DNA of 64,000 bases from Rhizobium sp. GN54. Lineage in GTDB: Bacteria; Pseudomonadota; Alphaproteobacteria; Rhizobiales; Rhizobiaceae. The notes beneath the pieces are model-generated. The model did not search any database and was not told the DNA's origin. It saw nothing but the letters and a program-made list of their open reading frames with translations. The DNA is taken from contig NZ_JAJNCZ010000012.1 in the NCBI RefSeq assembly GCF_021026345.1, positions 1 through 64,000 of the forward strand, read 5' to 3'. Of the stretch, positions 1 to 8,274 are shown piece after piece (position 1 is the first letter of the stretch; every line of letters starts with the position of its first letter). A program made the position numbers and the translations under genes.

Positions 1-499
1 CGGCCTCGATCTGAAGGCGGACCAGACTGAGGACGGTCGCGGTTGGATCGAGATTCTCGACAAGGGCATGCTACTCACCCTGCGCGGTAAAACCGGATGG
101 CGGGAGGTGGAAATCGGCCGAGGTTCCTCCGACGCGACGTGCCCGGTCGCGGCCGTCGAAACCTGGATCAAGTTCGCCAAGCTGGCTCATGGCCCCCTCT
201 TCCGCAGGGTCACCGGACAAGGCAAATCCGTCGAAGCGGAGCGTCTCAATGACAAGGAGGTCGCACGGCTCGTCAAGCGCACCGCCGTAGCCGCCGGTGT
301 TCGGGGCGATCTCAGCGAAATTGAACGCGCCTTCAAGTTCTCCGGCCATTCCCTTCGCGCGGGCTTGGCCTCTTCCGCCGAAGTCGACGAGCGTTACGTT
401 CAGAAACAGCTCGGCCATGCTTCCGCAGAGATGACCCGCCGCTATCAACGCCGGCGAGACCGTTTCCGCGTGAATTTGACGAAGGCCTCAGGGCTTTAG
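1..499 (+). CDS. Tyrosine recombinase/phage integrase, C-terminal part (5' end outside window)
   Basis: The reading frame is open from base 2 to the TAG-type end at 499, so the gene starts upstream of the window. The visible 165 codons carry the second half of a tyrosine recombinase catalytic domain: a beta-hairpin lysine region (KTGWREVEI), the box II signature H-S-L-R within GHSLRAG, then LGH and the nucleophile tyrosine in TRRYQRRRD. The first catalytic arginine must lie upstream. Such enzymes integrate or resolve mobile DNA by cutting and joining through a 3'-phosphotyrosine. Its position beside an accessory island fits an island integrase or a plasmid resolvase. Target site and full length cannot be judged. 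Confidence 0.85.
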   Translation, partial: GLDLKADQTEDGRGWIEILDKGMLLTLRGKTGWREVEIGRGSSDATCPVAAVETWIKFAKLAHGPLFRRVTGQGKSVEAERLNDKEVARLVKRTAVAAGVRGDLSEIERAFKFSGHSLRAGLASSAEVDERYVQKQLGHASAEMTRRYQRRRDRFRVNLTKASGL

Positions 500-727
500 C
501 AGAAATTTTAATTTCGAAAATCTCGTTCGGCGCTTCCGGCAGAATTGGAGGCTAGAAGAACAAGTGTTGCGGCGCAAAATCGGGAAAAACTACGTCGCAG
601 CTCAGAAGATCTCGATTGTCGCTCGGCCAAGGTTGGAGTGTTTGACTTGCTGCTCAAGGCCAGAGCATTCATAGGATGAGGTTGGAGCGCCTGTGAGGCA
701 ACTATTCAGCCACGAAGGACAACTGGG

Positions 728-2047
728 ATGTACGATTATCAAGAAACTCAGAAGCGCTTGGGAAAAAGAGACTATTTTCCAAACTCGGGCACCGTCGCAT
801 ACTTTGATCCACAGTCTCAAACGATCCATTTGAACGGTTTCAAGAAAGGCGATTTTGTCGCCGCTTTGCAGAAGCAGCAGCCAACGGCCGACTTTCGAAA
901 TATGTTCGGCACGATGATGCACGAGGCGACCCACTGGGCTGATCTGATTGGGACGCTCTGGGGAAGAACCCATCTCCGCTGTCTCTACGACTGCTATCGA
1001 CTTCTGCCTCGTGTTAACGACCCAGGGGTAGAGACCGATCTTCATCGCTTTATCGACCTGCACGACCACGAGCGGAGGATGATGCATTCTCGATACTTCC
1101 GGACAGTTCATCCAAACCCGAAACCGCACGATCACAAGACGCCTTGGCGGCTTCAATTTACGGCTGGACGCGAATTCGATCCGGCAGGCAAACCGGATGA
1201 GAATCGACCAATCGTGTTTACGAGGTTTTTAGACAACAAGACGTCCGATCAAATCGCACGGCAGCCGATCGTGGCAGGGGCACTGCTCGAAATCAACGCC
1301 GTTTGGTCTGAAATGAGGACGAATCTTGAGCTCATGGGAGCCTTGGATAAGGACGAGTTTGCTGTCGAGCAGCGACTGTATGGTCAGCAAATCCTCAGAT
1401 TTATGTATAATCCAGATCTCACGCTTTATACTGCGCCCGCCCACCTCTTAGCGCATTACTGCAGAATCTCGGACGTCCTGCTTGCTTACGAGTTGTCCTC
1501 CGCGCTAGCCCATATTGTGCTGAATCTCACGCCCGAGAGTTTCGAGGCGCTTTCTCCTCCTGAATCGATGTCCGACTGGGCCGAATTGTTCGCCGGATTT
1601 AAGAAAACCAGGGATTGTGGCTTCGCGTTCAAGGTTATCGCGTCCGTCACCGGTCGCTGGGAAGAAGGCATGAACAAGCAGGAATGGCTCGATACCGCCC
1701 TAAACCGGGCTGGTCTGCCTGAATCGCAAGAAATTCTCAGGCAAGCTATCCTGAAGATGGAAGAGTATTCGCCGGGGAATTTGAACACCTCGGTGAACAT
1801 TGCCGAAAACTACCTCCTTGAAGTTGGGAAGAAGATTTTTGCAACGCGATCGCTTGGCGATACCGCAATCACGCATAGACGGATCATTGCAGAAGGCCTG
1901 CCGATCGTTCCTATGTTCGATCCGGAGGGTGACTTGATTGCGGTAAGTAAGACTTTCGACCTCGCGAAATTCTCGCCAGAAGATATGCATGCCCTGTCCG
2001 CAAGTTTGGTGACGCAGGCGAAACGGTTTAGGGAAGCCTGTAGGTAA
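728..2047 (+). CDS. Unknown protein with HExxH metallopeptidase motif
   Basis: A 439-residue protein I cannot assign to a named family. It has no signal peptide or clear membrane segment, so it is probably cytoplasmic. Residues 65-69 read HEATH, a zinc-binding HExxH motif inside a hydrophobic helix (FGTMMHEATHW). A candidate third ligand is a glutamate in the EINAVWSE helix near residue 190. The region before the motif (IHLNGF...TADFR) resembles the strand-helix entry of small zincin domains. The ATG at 728 is preceded by AAGGAC at 715-720. The gene stands alone, with 228 bp to the integrase before it and a convergent neighbour after it. It may be an anti-restriction or effector peptidase; that is inference. 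Confidence 0.6.
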   Translation: MYDYQETQKRLGKRDYFPNSGTVAYFDPQSQTIHLNGFKKGDFVAALQKQQPTADFRNMFGTMMHEATHWADLIGTLWGRTHLRCLYDCYRLLPRVNDPGVETDLHRFIDLHDHERRMMHSRYFRTVHPNPKPHDHKTPWRLQFTAGREFDPAGKPDENRPIVFTRFLDNKTSDQIARQPIVAGALLEINAVWSEMRTNLELMGALDKDEFAVEQRLYGQQILRFMYNPDLTLYTAPAHLLAHYCRISDVLLAYELSSALAHIVLNLTPESFEALSPPESMSDWAELFAGFKKTRDCGFAFKVIASVTGRWEEGMNKQEWLDTALNRAGLPESQEILRQAILKMEEYSPGNLNTSVNIAENYLLEVGKKIFATRSLGDTAITHRRIIAEGLPIVPMFDPEGDLIAVSKTFDLAKFSPEDMHALSASLVTQAKRFREACR

Positions 2048-2374
2048 TACAAGGCAGTGCACCACGACTGCTATGTCGCTTTCAGCCGCCAGTTACCTAT
2101 TCGTTGAGGCTGGGTCACCGGCGGAACTCCTGTCGAACCAGTACCGAAGGACCCCCAATCTTTCGGCTTGCCGCGCAGATCTATCACCTCGGTCTTTATC
2201 ACTCATACTGTTGCTGCCCGCCACCGGGCCGCAGCCTGGCAACCGATGTATGATAATCTCTCCTGAGGCTTCTAATCGCCGGCGCACTGGTCCCTCAGAT
2301 CTACTAGGAAAGCACACGTCTTGCGCCGGATGACCACTGGATGATGTTTCGGCTGCTTGGAGGTCGCTAGTACC
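2048..2374. other. Intergenic region, no gene seen
   Basis: This 327-bp stretch separates the converging ends of the HExxH gene and the putAbiC-like gene. Short open frames exist on both strands but have no start signal, family motif or convincing codon use. No clear terminator hairpin with a T-run was found. Confidence 0.5.
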
Positions 2375-3367
2375 CTATGCCCCAGGCGGAGGGTAGTCTG
2401 TGAAAGACAGCGGCTTTTTTTGCGCCTTTTCGTCGAAGGCACTGGGCTCGTAGAAGCTTTCGTGGGACGGATTGAACAGCAAGTCCTTCGGCAGATTGTT
2501 GAGCATTGAGAAGAACTCGACATATTCCTTCGACTTGGCCGCCAACGGAATGAGCCCGTTGTAAAACATCACAAGCAATTCGAAATCGGAGAACTGCGCA
2601 CGCAAAATCCGGATATATCGCGTTTTGTCGACGTCACTCTCATTGATGAACCGGATGATATTGTAGAAGTACCGATAGTAGTGAGCCAGGTCATTCTGGC
2701 AGGATTCCCAGAGTTTATCATGCGCGGCGAGCGCCTTTCGGAGTTCATCGGGCGTGGGATCGGCATCATAGTAATCCTTCATTATGTCGCGGAAATGCTT
2801 GAAACAGTCCCTCCCCCGCAGCTGATTTTTGGACTGGCCACGATCGACATCCATCGAATTGACGATTGTGTTGTGTATCGAGAGCATCTGGAAGAACGTG
2901 TTCTCGAATTGCATCCGCTCGCTACTCAAACGGTCGTCCCGGCGTTGATCGCGAAGCTCCTTGGCATCATTCTTTGCTCCGTGGATCTCCCGTTGCTGCA
3001 GGATGATCGTAAAGAGGAGGGCCATGAAACTCAGGAAGGTCAAAGCAGGGTTGAGAACACCCCCCAGAAAATCGCCAAACGTTCCCCAGTTCTTGTCTGC
3101 CCAATCCCCATGGATTGCGACGACAAAGACGATCCCAATTAAGGCGAAGGCGACCGAAATAAGGAATGTGAACACGCCGCGTGAATCCCCTTCCTTAGGG
3201 TCGACCACTCGGTCAATCACGGTTGAGGTCCAAGCCAGGATCGAGCAGACGGCCACGGCGATTCCGACCGATAGCCAGATTTCCAAGTTGAATTCCGAGA
3301 TCGGCCGATAAAGATAAGCGCCCACGCCGACCGCAATGAGGCCCGCCAACCACGCCAGAAATCGCAT
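2375..3367 (-). CDS. Putative phage abortive infection membrane protein (putAbiC-type)
   Basis: A 330-residue protein with about four predicted transmembrane helices in the first 125 residues (near 2-20, 31-52, 66-88 and 103-125). A charged coiled-coil segment follows (QQREIHGAKNDAKELRDQRRDDR) and then a soluble C-terminal domain. The order and the phrases ENTFFQML, HYYRYFYNIIRFI and FYNGLIP match the family annotated as putative phage abortive infection protein. Such proteins are thought to cause growth arrest or death on infection; the mechanism is not established. An SD-like GAAGGG precedes the ATG. It is the last of three closely spaced genes on this strand, 40 bp after the small winged-helix-like gene. 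Confidence 0.75.
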   Translation of the reverse strand: MRFLAWLAGLIAVGVGAYLYRPISEFNLEIWLSVGIAVAVCSILAWTSTVIDRVVDPKEGDSRGVFTFLISVAFALIGIVFVVAIHGDWADKNWGTFGDFLGGVLNPALTFLSFMALLFTIILQQREIHGAKNDAKELRDQRRDDRLSSERMQFENTFFQMLSIHNTIVNSMDVDRGQSKNQLRGRDCFKHFRDIMKDYYDADPTPDELRKALAAHDKLWESCQNDLAHYYRYFYNIIRFINESDVDKTRYIRILRAQFSDFELLVMFYNGLIPLAAKSKEYVEFFSMLNNLPKDLLFNPSHESFYEPSAFDEKAQKKPLSFTDYPPPGA

Positions 3368-3407
3368 GCTACGCCCTTCGTTCTAAATTCGTCCAGGTTG
3401 GGAAAGG

Positions 3408-3815
3408 TTATCCGCGATCGTTCCCGATCCCAAGTGCATCCAAATAGGCCCGGCCGTCGTCAGTGAGATCAAACACCAGTTGCGCACCCATCATACGGGG
3501 TGTGACCAATCCGCGCTCGAGAAAGACCTTCATGACGCCTTTGTCCGGCCGCATCGATTGATCGTCAAGATCGAGGCGAGCAGGGAAGGTGTATGGGGGA
3601 AGCGTGACCTTCGATGACTTCGCGAGTTCAAGATAAAGAAGAAGCGCTCCTGAGTGGCGTTCACTCTCGGCGCTTTCAGGCTGGGCGTTCGAGGTCCACC
3701 ATTCCAGGCGCAATGGCTGATCATTCGCCATAACCATCGAGATTGGCGGGCTGTCGCCTTTGTAGAGAGAACGCGCTAGGCGCGTTGCATATGCCGATCG
3801 TTGCCCAATCCTCAT
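3408..3815 (-). CDS. Small protein, possible winged-helix domain
   Basis: A 135-residue soluble protein that I do not recognise. The C-terminal third (GVMKVFLERGLVTPRMMGAQLVFDLTDDGRAYLDAL) has the helix, strand and turn pattern of the recognition helix and wing of a winged-helix domain, so DNA binding or protein contact is plausible. GGGGAAG lies just upstream of the ATG at 3815. The gene sits between the SEC-C/HEPN-like gene (44 bp upstream) and the putAbiC-like gene (40 bp downstream), so the three probably share one transcript. It might regulate the unit or act as adaptor or antitoxin. All functional statements are inference. Confidence 0.6.
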   Translation of the reverse strand: MRIGQRSAYATRLARSLYKGDSPPISMVMANDQPLRLEWWTSNAQPESAESERHSGALLLYLELAKSSKVTLPPYTFPARLDLDDQSMRPDKGVMKVFLERGLVTPRMMGAQLVFDLTDDGRAYLDALGIGNDRG

Positions 3816-3859
3816 GACTTCCCCTTATATCCTTTGTAAGCATCACCCCGTGTGCAGGC

Positions 3860-4636
3860 TCACACGACGGCCTTGGTGTTTCTTTCGATCCAAAGAAAGG
3901 TGCGGATCTCAAGCAAACAAAGCAGGAGTATCAGGGAATTCTCCTCGGTCTGATAGTCCAAGTTGAAACCGTGAAGGACGGCGTTGCGGTTGAACCCGGT
4001 CTCCTGGCCCTTGTAGAGCCCACTAATGAATGCGTTGAAGTCACTGGCGTTGTCACCTAAAGAAAACAGCAGGCGGTTGCCCCAGATATCGCGAGGAATT
4101 GTGGGCCGCATAGTTTCCGAATGTTCAAGCCCCCCGATTTTGCGCAGTATGCCCTCCATCTGCGCAAACAATACAGGCACTGTAACGCTGTATCGTTTCT
4201 CGAAATGCACGGCGACCGCGTCCATCAAGATTTCACGGCGACCCGTAAACGGCTCGAGATTTTCACACGCATCCTGCAGGAGACCCTCGACGACCTTCCG
4301 CGTTGCGAACCGTCGATAGGCGTCGATGAAGAAGCTGGGCGCGAGTTTGCCCTCCTGCAGCAGTCCCACCGCGACTTCAACGTCACCCATGCGGACCGCG
4401 GAATGAAAAAAATACGATCCGGCGCTTTTGCAGAACTCCGATAATTGGCTGTCGAAACCCGAAAAGATGTTGGCGATGTCGTCCCGGAAATCGAAGGTAG
4501 CCGGCGCACCTGACGGGTGAAGTTCCGGATTGAGCGTGACAACCCGATTGCGCTCGTGACCCCAATGGCAAAGTTTGTATTTCCTGCCGGAATTGCACCA
4601 GCACGGATCGTTACGGCCAAGTTTAGCTTTCGACAC
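3860..4636 (-). CDS. SEC-C motif protein with HEPN-like Rx4H motif
   Basis: A 258-residue protein beginning with a zinc-binding SEC-C knuckle (GRNDPCWCNSGRKYKLCH). The C-terminal half is helical and contains RNAVLHG, which fits the R-x4-H signature of HEPN-domain ribonucleases, inside a long hydrophobic helix as in that superfamily. HEPN proteins often act as RNases in defence and toxin systems. Start choice: an open frame reaches back to a TTG at 4651, but GGAGG lies five bases before the GTG at 4634-4636, so GTG is preferred. It is the first gene of the three-gene unit. Family membership of the C-terminal part is inferred from motif only. Confidence 0.65.
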   Translation of the reverse strand: MSKAKLGRNDPCWCNSGRKYKLCHWGHERNRVVTLNPELHPSGAPATFDFRDDIANIFSGFDSQLSEFCKSAGSYFFHSAVRMGDVEVAVGLLQEGKLAPSFFIDAYRRFATRKVVEGLLQDACENLEPFTGRREILMDAVAVHFEKRYSVTVPVLFAQMEGILRKIGGLEHSETMRPTIPRDIWGNRLLFSLGDNASDFNAFISGLYKGQETGFNRNAVLHGFNLDYQTEENSLILLLCLLEIRTFLWIERNTKAVV

Positions 4637-5401
4637 CCACGCCTCCAACAAACAGATGGTTTAGATTTGAGATGCGAGAGGCGCCGTTAAGGAACGGGCC
4701 AAACCGCTGCGATCGACCGTAAACTCGCCCCGCCCTCGCCACTCTTTATGCCGTCGGATTTTTTTCCGTCAATATTACGGGGAATGTCTCGACCCTGTCG
4801 GACCACATCGCGATCGAGCTTTGGAGATCGGGCGTTTTTCTGTTTTGTGCGATCATCTCCTTTGTTGCCGGCGCGTCGGACTTAACACTCCCCATCCATG
4901 CAAGCCATCGGCGCGGGAATGGCACAATCCACGCTTACAGCGACTCGCGGAAGGTCTTCTGCTCGCCCTGCTTGGCGTTGCCGATCTCATGGTCCAGCTG
5001 GACTGGCGCGCAACGACACTCGTTGTCGGTCTGGCGTCTTAAGGGGCCAGATCGAGCATGTCTCGGGGACGGCTACCGATATTTGTTTCGAGATCGGTAG
5101 CGCCATCGACATGCTCCGGCGAAAGGAACGGTCGACTGAGGCTAAGCATAGTCTTTCAAAGCTGCTCTTCCACATAGATTTCATCCGCCCCTTAATGGTT
5201 GGTAGTCATGGGTGTGCTGATCTATAGCGCCGCCGGCGGATTATAGCTGATCAGGGCTGCGGCCATCCTCATCTTGATGGCACCCACCGGTTTCGCTCGG
5301 ATGAGGCGGTTTCCGACATGGGTAAGCATCTCCCCACCTCACCGCAATCGCGGCAGGCGTCGATCCGTGCCGTTGCGGCCCACTCTTTCGAACCCTCCCC
5401 G
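4637..5401. other. Long non-coding gap with decayed-looking sequence
   Basis: About 765 bp lie between the SEC-C/HEPN-like gene and the Cys/His-cluster gene. Open frames of 65-110 codons occur in several frames but show no recognisable protein, no ribosome binding site and no consistent coding bias. The notable content is the nested inverted repeat at 5054-5116, annotated separately. The rest may be the remains of lost genes. Confidence 0.5.
5054..5116. repeat. Nested perfect inverted repeats (structured element)
   Basis: Two perfect nine-base inverted repeats are nested. The outer arms are GAGCATGTC (5054-5062) and GACATGCTC (5108-5116). The inner arms are GCTACCGAT (5072-5080) and ATCGGTAGC (5093-5101) around a 12-base loop, with internal loops of 9 and 6 bases. 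No T-run follows, so it is not a simple terminator. It could be a folded RNA, a recombination site or a protein-binding site. No nearby gene explains it. Confidence 0.6.
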
Positions 5402-6571
5402 CTATTTCAGAGGGCTCGGACGCCAGACCGCGTTTCGTGTCACCTCCAACCCCTCAGGAATAGCAAAGATCGGCGTCCCATCGCCGATAACCGGGCGCTC
5501 GTGGATATTAACCTCGTCAGCTAGTCGCTTCTTGTCGTCGTCAAGCAACCGCTCCCAAGCACTCAGCCTGAGGAACCAGTGATTGGTCCGGTTGATCATG
5601 AGTTGCTCGAAGAAACGGAAGAGACCAGCGCCGGTTTGTCCGGGTTTGAGGTCGTAAAGTCCTTTCTGCTGCAAGAGCGCTGCCAAGATGGCCTCGTCAT
5701 CGATATGACTGAAGACCGCGAGAAGGCTGACGCCGGATCGGGGCATCACGAAATAGAAGATTGGAATCGGTGCGAAGGACAGGCCTATGTCATCGGCCCC
5801 CGACAACGCGAAATCGAGACACGTGGAGACCGCCCAGGTCTTGATGAACATCTGCGGGAAGCGGGCTGTGCTGTCACGATAGAAATCATCGACGGATGGC
5901 GCAAGTTCTTCGAAGGATTTGACGAACTCCCACTGGGCGCTTGCGCCATGACGGATGCGCCTCAATTCATTGGCGTCGTATTGGAACCGTTCCGCCGTCC
6001 TAAAGCCCGCGATGGCCGTCAACGGCTTGCCGGCCAGCCCTTCAAGGCGACGGCCAATCGCCACGTGCTGGTCGTGCACCATGGCGTCATAGCCGGCTTT
6101 CGAGGTTTCGTGGGCATGGTTGTGAACACGCCTTTCCCGGGAAAACGTCCGGCAGCATTGCAGGACCAAAGCACGCGGATCAGGCGTCCCGCTTGTGCTT
6201 TCGAGGTGCTTGAAGAGTTCCCGATCGTGGTCCCCACAGAAGCCTGGAAAGATCGAGGCCTTTTCAAAGGAAAGGTTCGTATCGATCCGGTCTCCAAAGG
6301 CCGGGTCGAATTTCGGGGTGACGACAACTCCGGCGCCCGGCCTCGGTCCTTCCGCGATGGCCTCGAGGCTGTTGCTTTTTTGAAGTGTATGGGAGCCGAT
6401 CGCCTTGTGCTGGCACCCGGGATACATGCAAGGCCATCGGCCATTGCGCCACTTCAAACCCGCCCGTTGCTGAGCACCATGATAGGCTTTCAGTCCGAGA
6501 TTGGTCATCTCTCGATCAAAATCAGAATCCTGTAGCAGGCGGGGCAGTAATTCATTGATCAAGAGGCTCAT
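5402..6571 (-). CDS. Unknown protein with Cys/His (HNH-like) cluster
   Basis: A protein of 389 residues from the chosen start. An N-terminal cluster reads C48-x4-C53 (PCMYPGC), then GSH61, then FC112-x2-H115 (FPGFCGDHD), a pattern typical of a treble-clef or HNH-like zinc site. The middle is helical with few motifs, and the C-terminal part has hydrophobic strands (DIGLSFAPIPIFYF, LLAVFSH). No signal peptide is visible. I do not recognise the family. An ATG at 6679 would add 36 residues that look non-coding, although a GGGAGA precedes it; the start at 6571 has a poor ribosome site, so the start is uncertain. Its place in the island suggests, but does not show, a defence role. Confidence 0.6.
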   Translation of the reverse strand: MSLLINELLPRLLQDSDFDREMTNLGLKAYHGAQQRAGLKWRNGRWPCMYPGCQHKAIGSHTLQKSNSLEAIAEGPRPGAGVVVTPKFDPAFGDRIDTNLSFEKASIFPGFCGDHDRELFKHLESTSGTPDPRALVLQCCRTFSRERRVHNHAHETSKAGYDAMVHDQHVAIGRRLEGLAGKPLTAIAGFRTAERFQYDANELRRIRHGASAQWEFVKSFEELAPSVDDFYRDSTARFPQMFIKTWAVSTCLDFALSGADDIGLSFAPIPIFYFVMPRSGVSLLAVFSHIDDEAILAALLQQKGLYDLKPGQTGAGLFRFFEQLMINRTNHWFLRLSAWERLLDDDKKRLADEVNIHERPVIGDGTPIFAIPEGLEVTRNAVWRPSPLK

Positions 6572-6882
6572 CCTTGGTTGACATGGATACTCGATAACGG
6601 GTGAACGTTCCCGCAACCTTAAGCGGAGGTGGCAGGCTGAGATTGTTACGGCGGCGATCTCCATACCGTTCGGCGCCATCGCGGCGGTCTCCCGCTCTTG
6701 TTCCTGCTCGACTTGTTCGACGGCTTGCTGACGCCGCCCCTAGCGCGCCCGCGAAAGGAGCGATCGCTCTGCTTGGCCCAGGTTGATCTCACACTTGAAG
6801 TTGCCAGCCGGAAACTGCGTCATGCTAAGGTATTTTTTTTATGAAATTCAAGTGTTTAAGAGCGCCAAGGCGGCCTGTCGCG
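6572..6882. other. Intergenic region upstream of the Cys/His-cluster gene
   Basis: This 311-bp stretch lies between the end of repC and the start of the Cys/His-cluster gene, and probably carries the promoter of the latter. A T-rich run near 6831-6840 is visible, but I see no clear promoter, operator or hairpin. If the upstream ATG at 6679 is used, 108 bp of it would be coding. Confidence 0.4.
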
Positions 6883-8100
6883 TCAACTCACTCGCGTGGC
6901 CGCTGACGCGTTCGCCCTAACCTGAGCAAAGAGCATCGGCCCAAGCGAAAACTCCCCTCGCCTCGCCTTTGCGGTCAAATCTCGCAGATAACCGCCGGCC
7001 GAGTTGATATGGTTCGCGCGCTCGAGAATACACGCGATAGCAATCGCAGCGCCTGCCTGCCCCAATGTTTCACAAGCTTCTTCGTACGCCGAGGGGCTCA
7101 CGCCGAGCATGGATCGGACAGTTACCGCAGCAGACATCATGTCTCGCCAATTTCCGACAGATCCCCCCGGGCCAAACACAGCAACTTCCGGGCAGGCCCG
7201 CAGAACCATCGACAACGGGAATACCTCCGGCTCGTCCTTCCGCTTCGTTATTTTGTTTGTCGCGGACTTTCCGCCCGGCTTCTTTTCGAAGCTAGGTTCA
7301 GGTTCATTGCAGGATTCGGTATTTGAATTCTGTATGTGGCGTCCAAATACGATGTCATTGCCATCGTTTTTTTTGATTTCTTCCTGGGTTTCCAACATTC
7401 TAGAGACCTCTTCGTGCAGCAGGCTCATCTCCTCGAGACTCGCTGCGATGTCCGCCAACGTCGGTCTCCTCACGAACCGGCTTACGACGTCGATGAAGCA
7501 TGCCTCAACTGCCGTCCAATCACCTGGCAAGTTCTCTTCTATGCCAACGGTGATGAGCTTCCTCACGTCTCTACGTACGATCGTAAGGCGGTCCTTCATG
7601 ATGCGGAACCGTCGCTGCTCGGCGGCAACCTCCTGCGCGAGGGCCGCGAACTCGGCGGCGCGAGCGAGAAGGGGGGCTAGGCTGAAGCCATAGGCGTCTT
7701 CGATGTCTCCTTCGCCGGACTTTCGAGCGTATCGTTTGCCGTTAGGGCTATCCTTACGAATGATGATGCCGGCTTCGACTAGGGTCCCAAGGCATTTACG
7801 AAGTGTCGTCCCGGCAATGCCGTTTGCGCGGGCAGACAGCTGAGCATTCGATGGGAACACGATTAGGTTCTTGTCACTGCCGAGTTCCGTGGCAGGAAAG
7901 AATGACAGAAGCGCGTTTAATACCGCCAGTGCCCGATCTTGGAGGCCAAGGCGCATACGAGCGTCACCGATGTCGCGGAAGACGCGCCACTTGTCGACGG
8001 CTGTTGGTGTATCAGCCTTCTTCGTCTCAAACTGACGCTTCACCAGGGTAAGCGTCATCGGCCGCCGCCCAAAGGGCGTCGTTAAACTTCCCGTGTCCAT
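6883..8100 (-). CDS. repC: Plasmid replication initiator RepC
   Basis: A 405-residue RepC, the essential initiator of repABC plasmids, which binds the origin inside its own gene. The N-terminus MDTGSLTTPFGRRPMTL is the family's signature start. A winged-helix DNA-binding region follows (about residues 70-140), then a linker near 255-300 rich in charged residues, then the conserved C-terminal domain (GNWRDMMSAA, AAIAIACILERA, GGYLRDLTAKA). The ATG at 8100 follows AAGGTGAAGG, better than an upstream in-frame GTG. It is third in the repA-repB-repC order, with a 174-bp gap to repB that carries the antisense RNA gene. Its translation is expected to be limited by that RNA. Confidence 0.96.
   Translation of the reverse strand: MDTGSLTTPFGRRPMTLTLVKRQFETKKADTPTAVDKWRVFRDIGDARMRLGLQDRALAVLNALLSFFPATELGSDKNLIVFPSNAQLSARANGIAGTTLRKCLGTLVEAGIIIRKDSPNGKRYARKSGEGDIEDAYGFSLAPLLARAAEFAALAQEVAAEQRRFRIMKDRLTIVRRDVRKLITVGIEENLPGDWTAVEACFIDVVSRFVRRPTLADIAASLEEMSLLHEEVSRMLETQEEIKKNDGNDIVFGRHIQNSNTESCNEPEPSFEKKPGGKSATNKITKRKDEPEVFPLSMVLRACPEVAVFGPGGSVGNWRDMMSAAVTVRSMLGVSPSAYEEACETLGQAGAAIAIACILERANHINSAGGYLRDLTAKARRGEFSLGPMLFAQVRANASAATRVS
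7230..7405. other. oriV: Putative origin of replication (AT-rich part of repC)
   Basis: In repABC plasmids the origin lies in an AT-rich stretch inside repC. Here the central part of repC is clearly richer in A and T than its flanks, including an eight-T run near 7368-7375 and several AATTC/TTTG tracts. The exact limits are a guess from base composition. Confidence 0.4.
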
Positions 8101-8154
8101 GTCCTTCACCTTTCACAAGGCAAAGAAAAGGCTACGCCTGAATGGCGTTGACTC

Positions 8155-8183
8155 TTGACTGTGATTCCGGGAAGTGCGATTCT
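8155..8183 (+). promoter_or_regulatory. Promoter for the counter-transcribed RNA
   Basis: TTGACT at 8155-8160 is followed after 17 bases by GATTCT at 8178-8183, a reasonable sigma-70 promoter firing against repABC. Its position in the repB-repC gap matches the ctRNA promoter of other repABC plasmids. Confidence 0.55.
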
Positions 8184-8189
8184 CTAAGC

Positions 8190-8246
8190 GACCAAACTGA
8201 GAGAGGCCTTCTGGAACACCGTTTCGGAGGGCTTTTTCTTTGCGCT
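8190..8246 (+). ncRNA. Counter-transcribed RNA (incompatibility RNA, incA/RepE type)
   Basis: A short RNA of roughly 55-60 nt is predicted on the strand opposite repABC, from just after the promoter at 8155-8183. It ends in an intrinsic terminator: GCCTTC pairs with GAGGGC, with one G-T wobble, and TTTTTCTTT follows near 8235-8244. In this plasmid family the ctRNA pairs with the repC leader and represses RepC synthesis, and so sets copy number and incompatibility. Size and ends are inferred from position and terminator only. Confidence 0.7.
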
Positions 8247-8274
8247 ATCGGTACCTTTCGTTGGTTGGCTTCAT

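Noticed and set aside
5054..5116. Retron or attC reading of the nested inverted repeat
   Set aside because: No reverse transcriptase is nearby and the arms lack the GTT-RRRY type ends of attC sites.
5579..6535. 318-codon plus-strand frame opposite the Cys/His-cluster gene
   Set aside because: The minus frame has the ordered Cys/His motif and more natural composition; the plus frame has no ribosome site.
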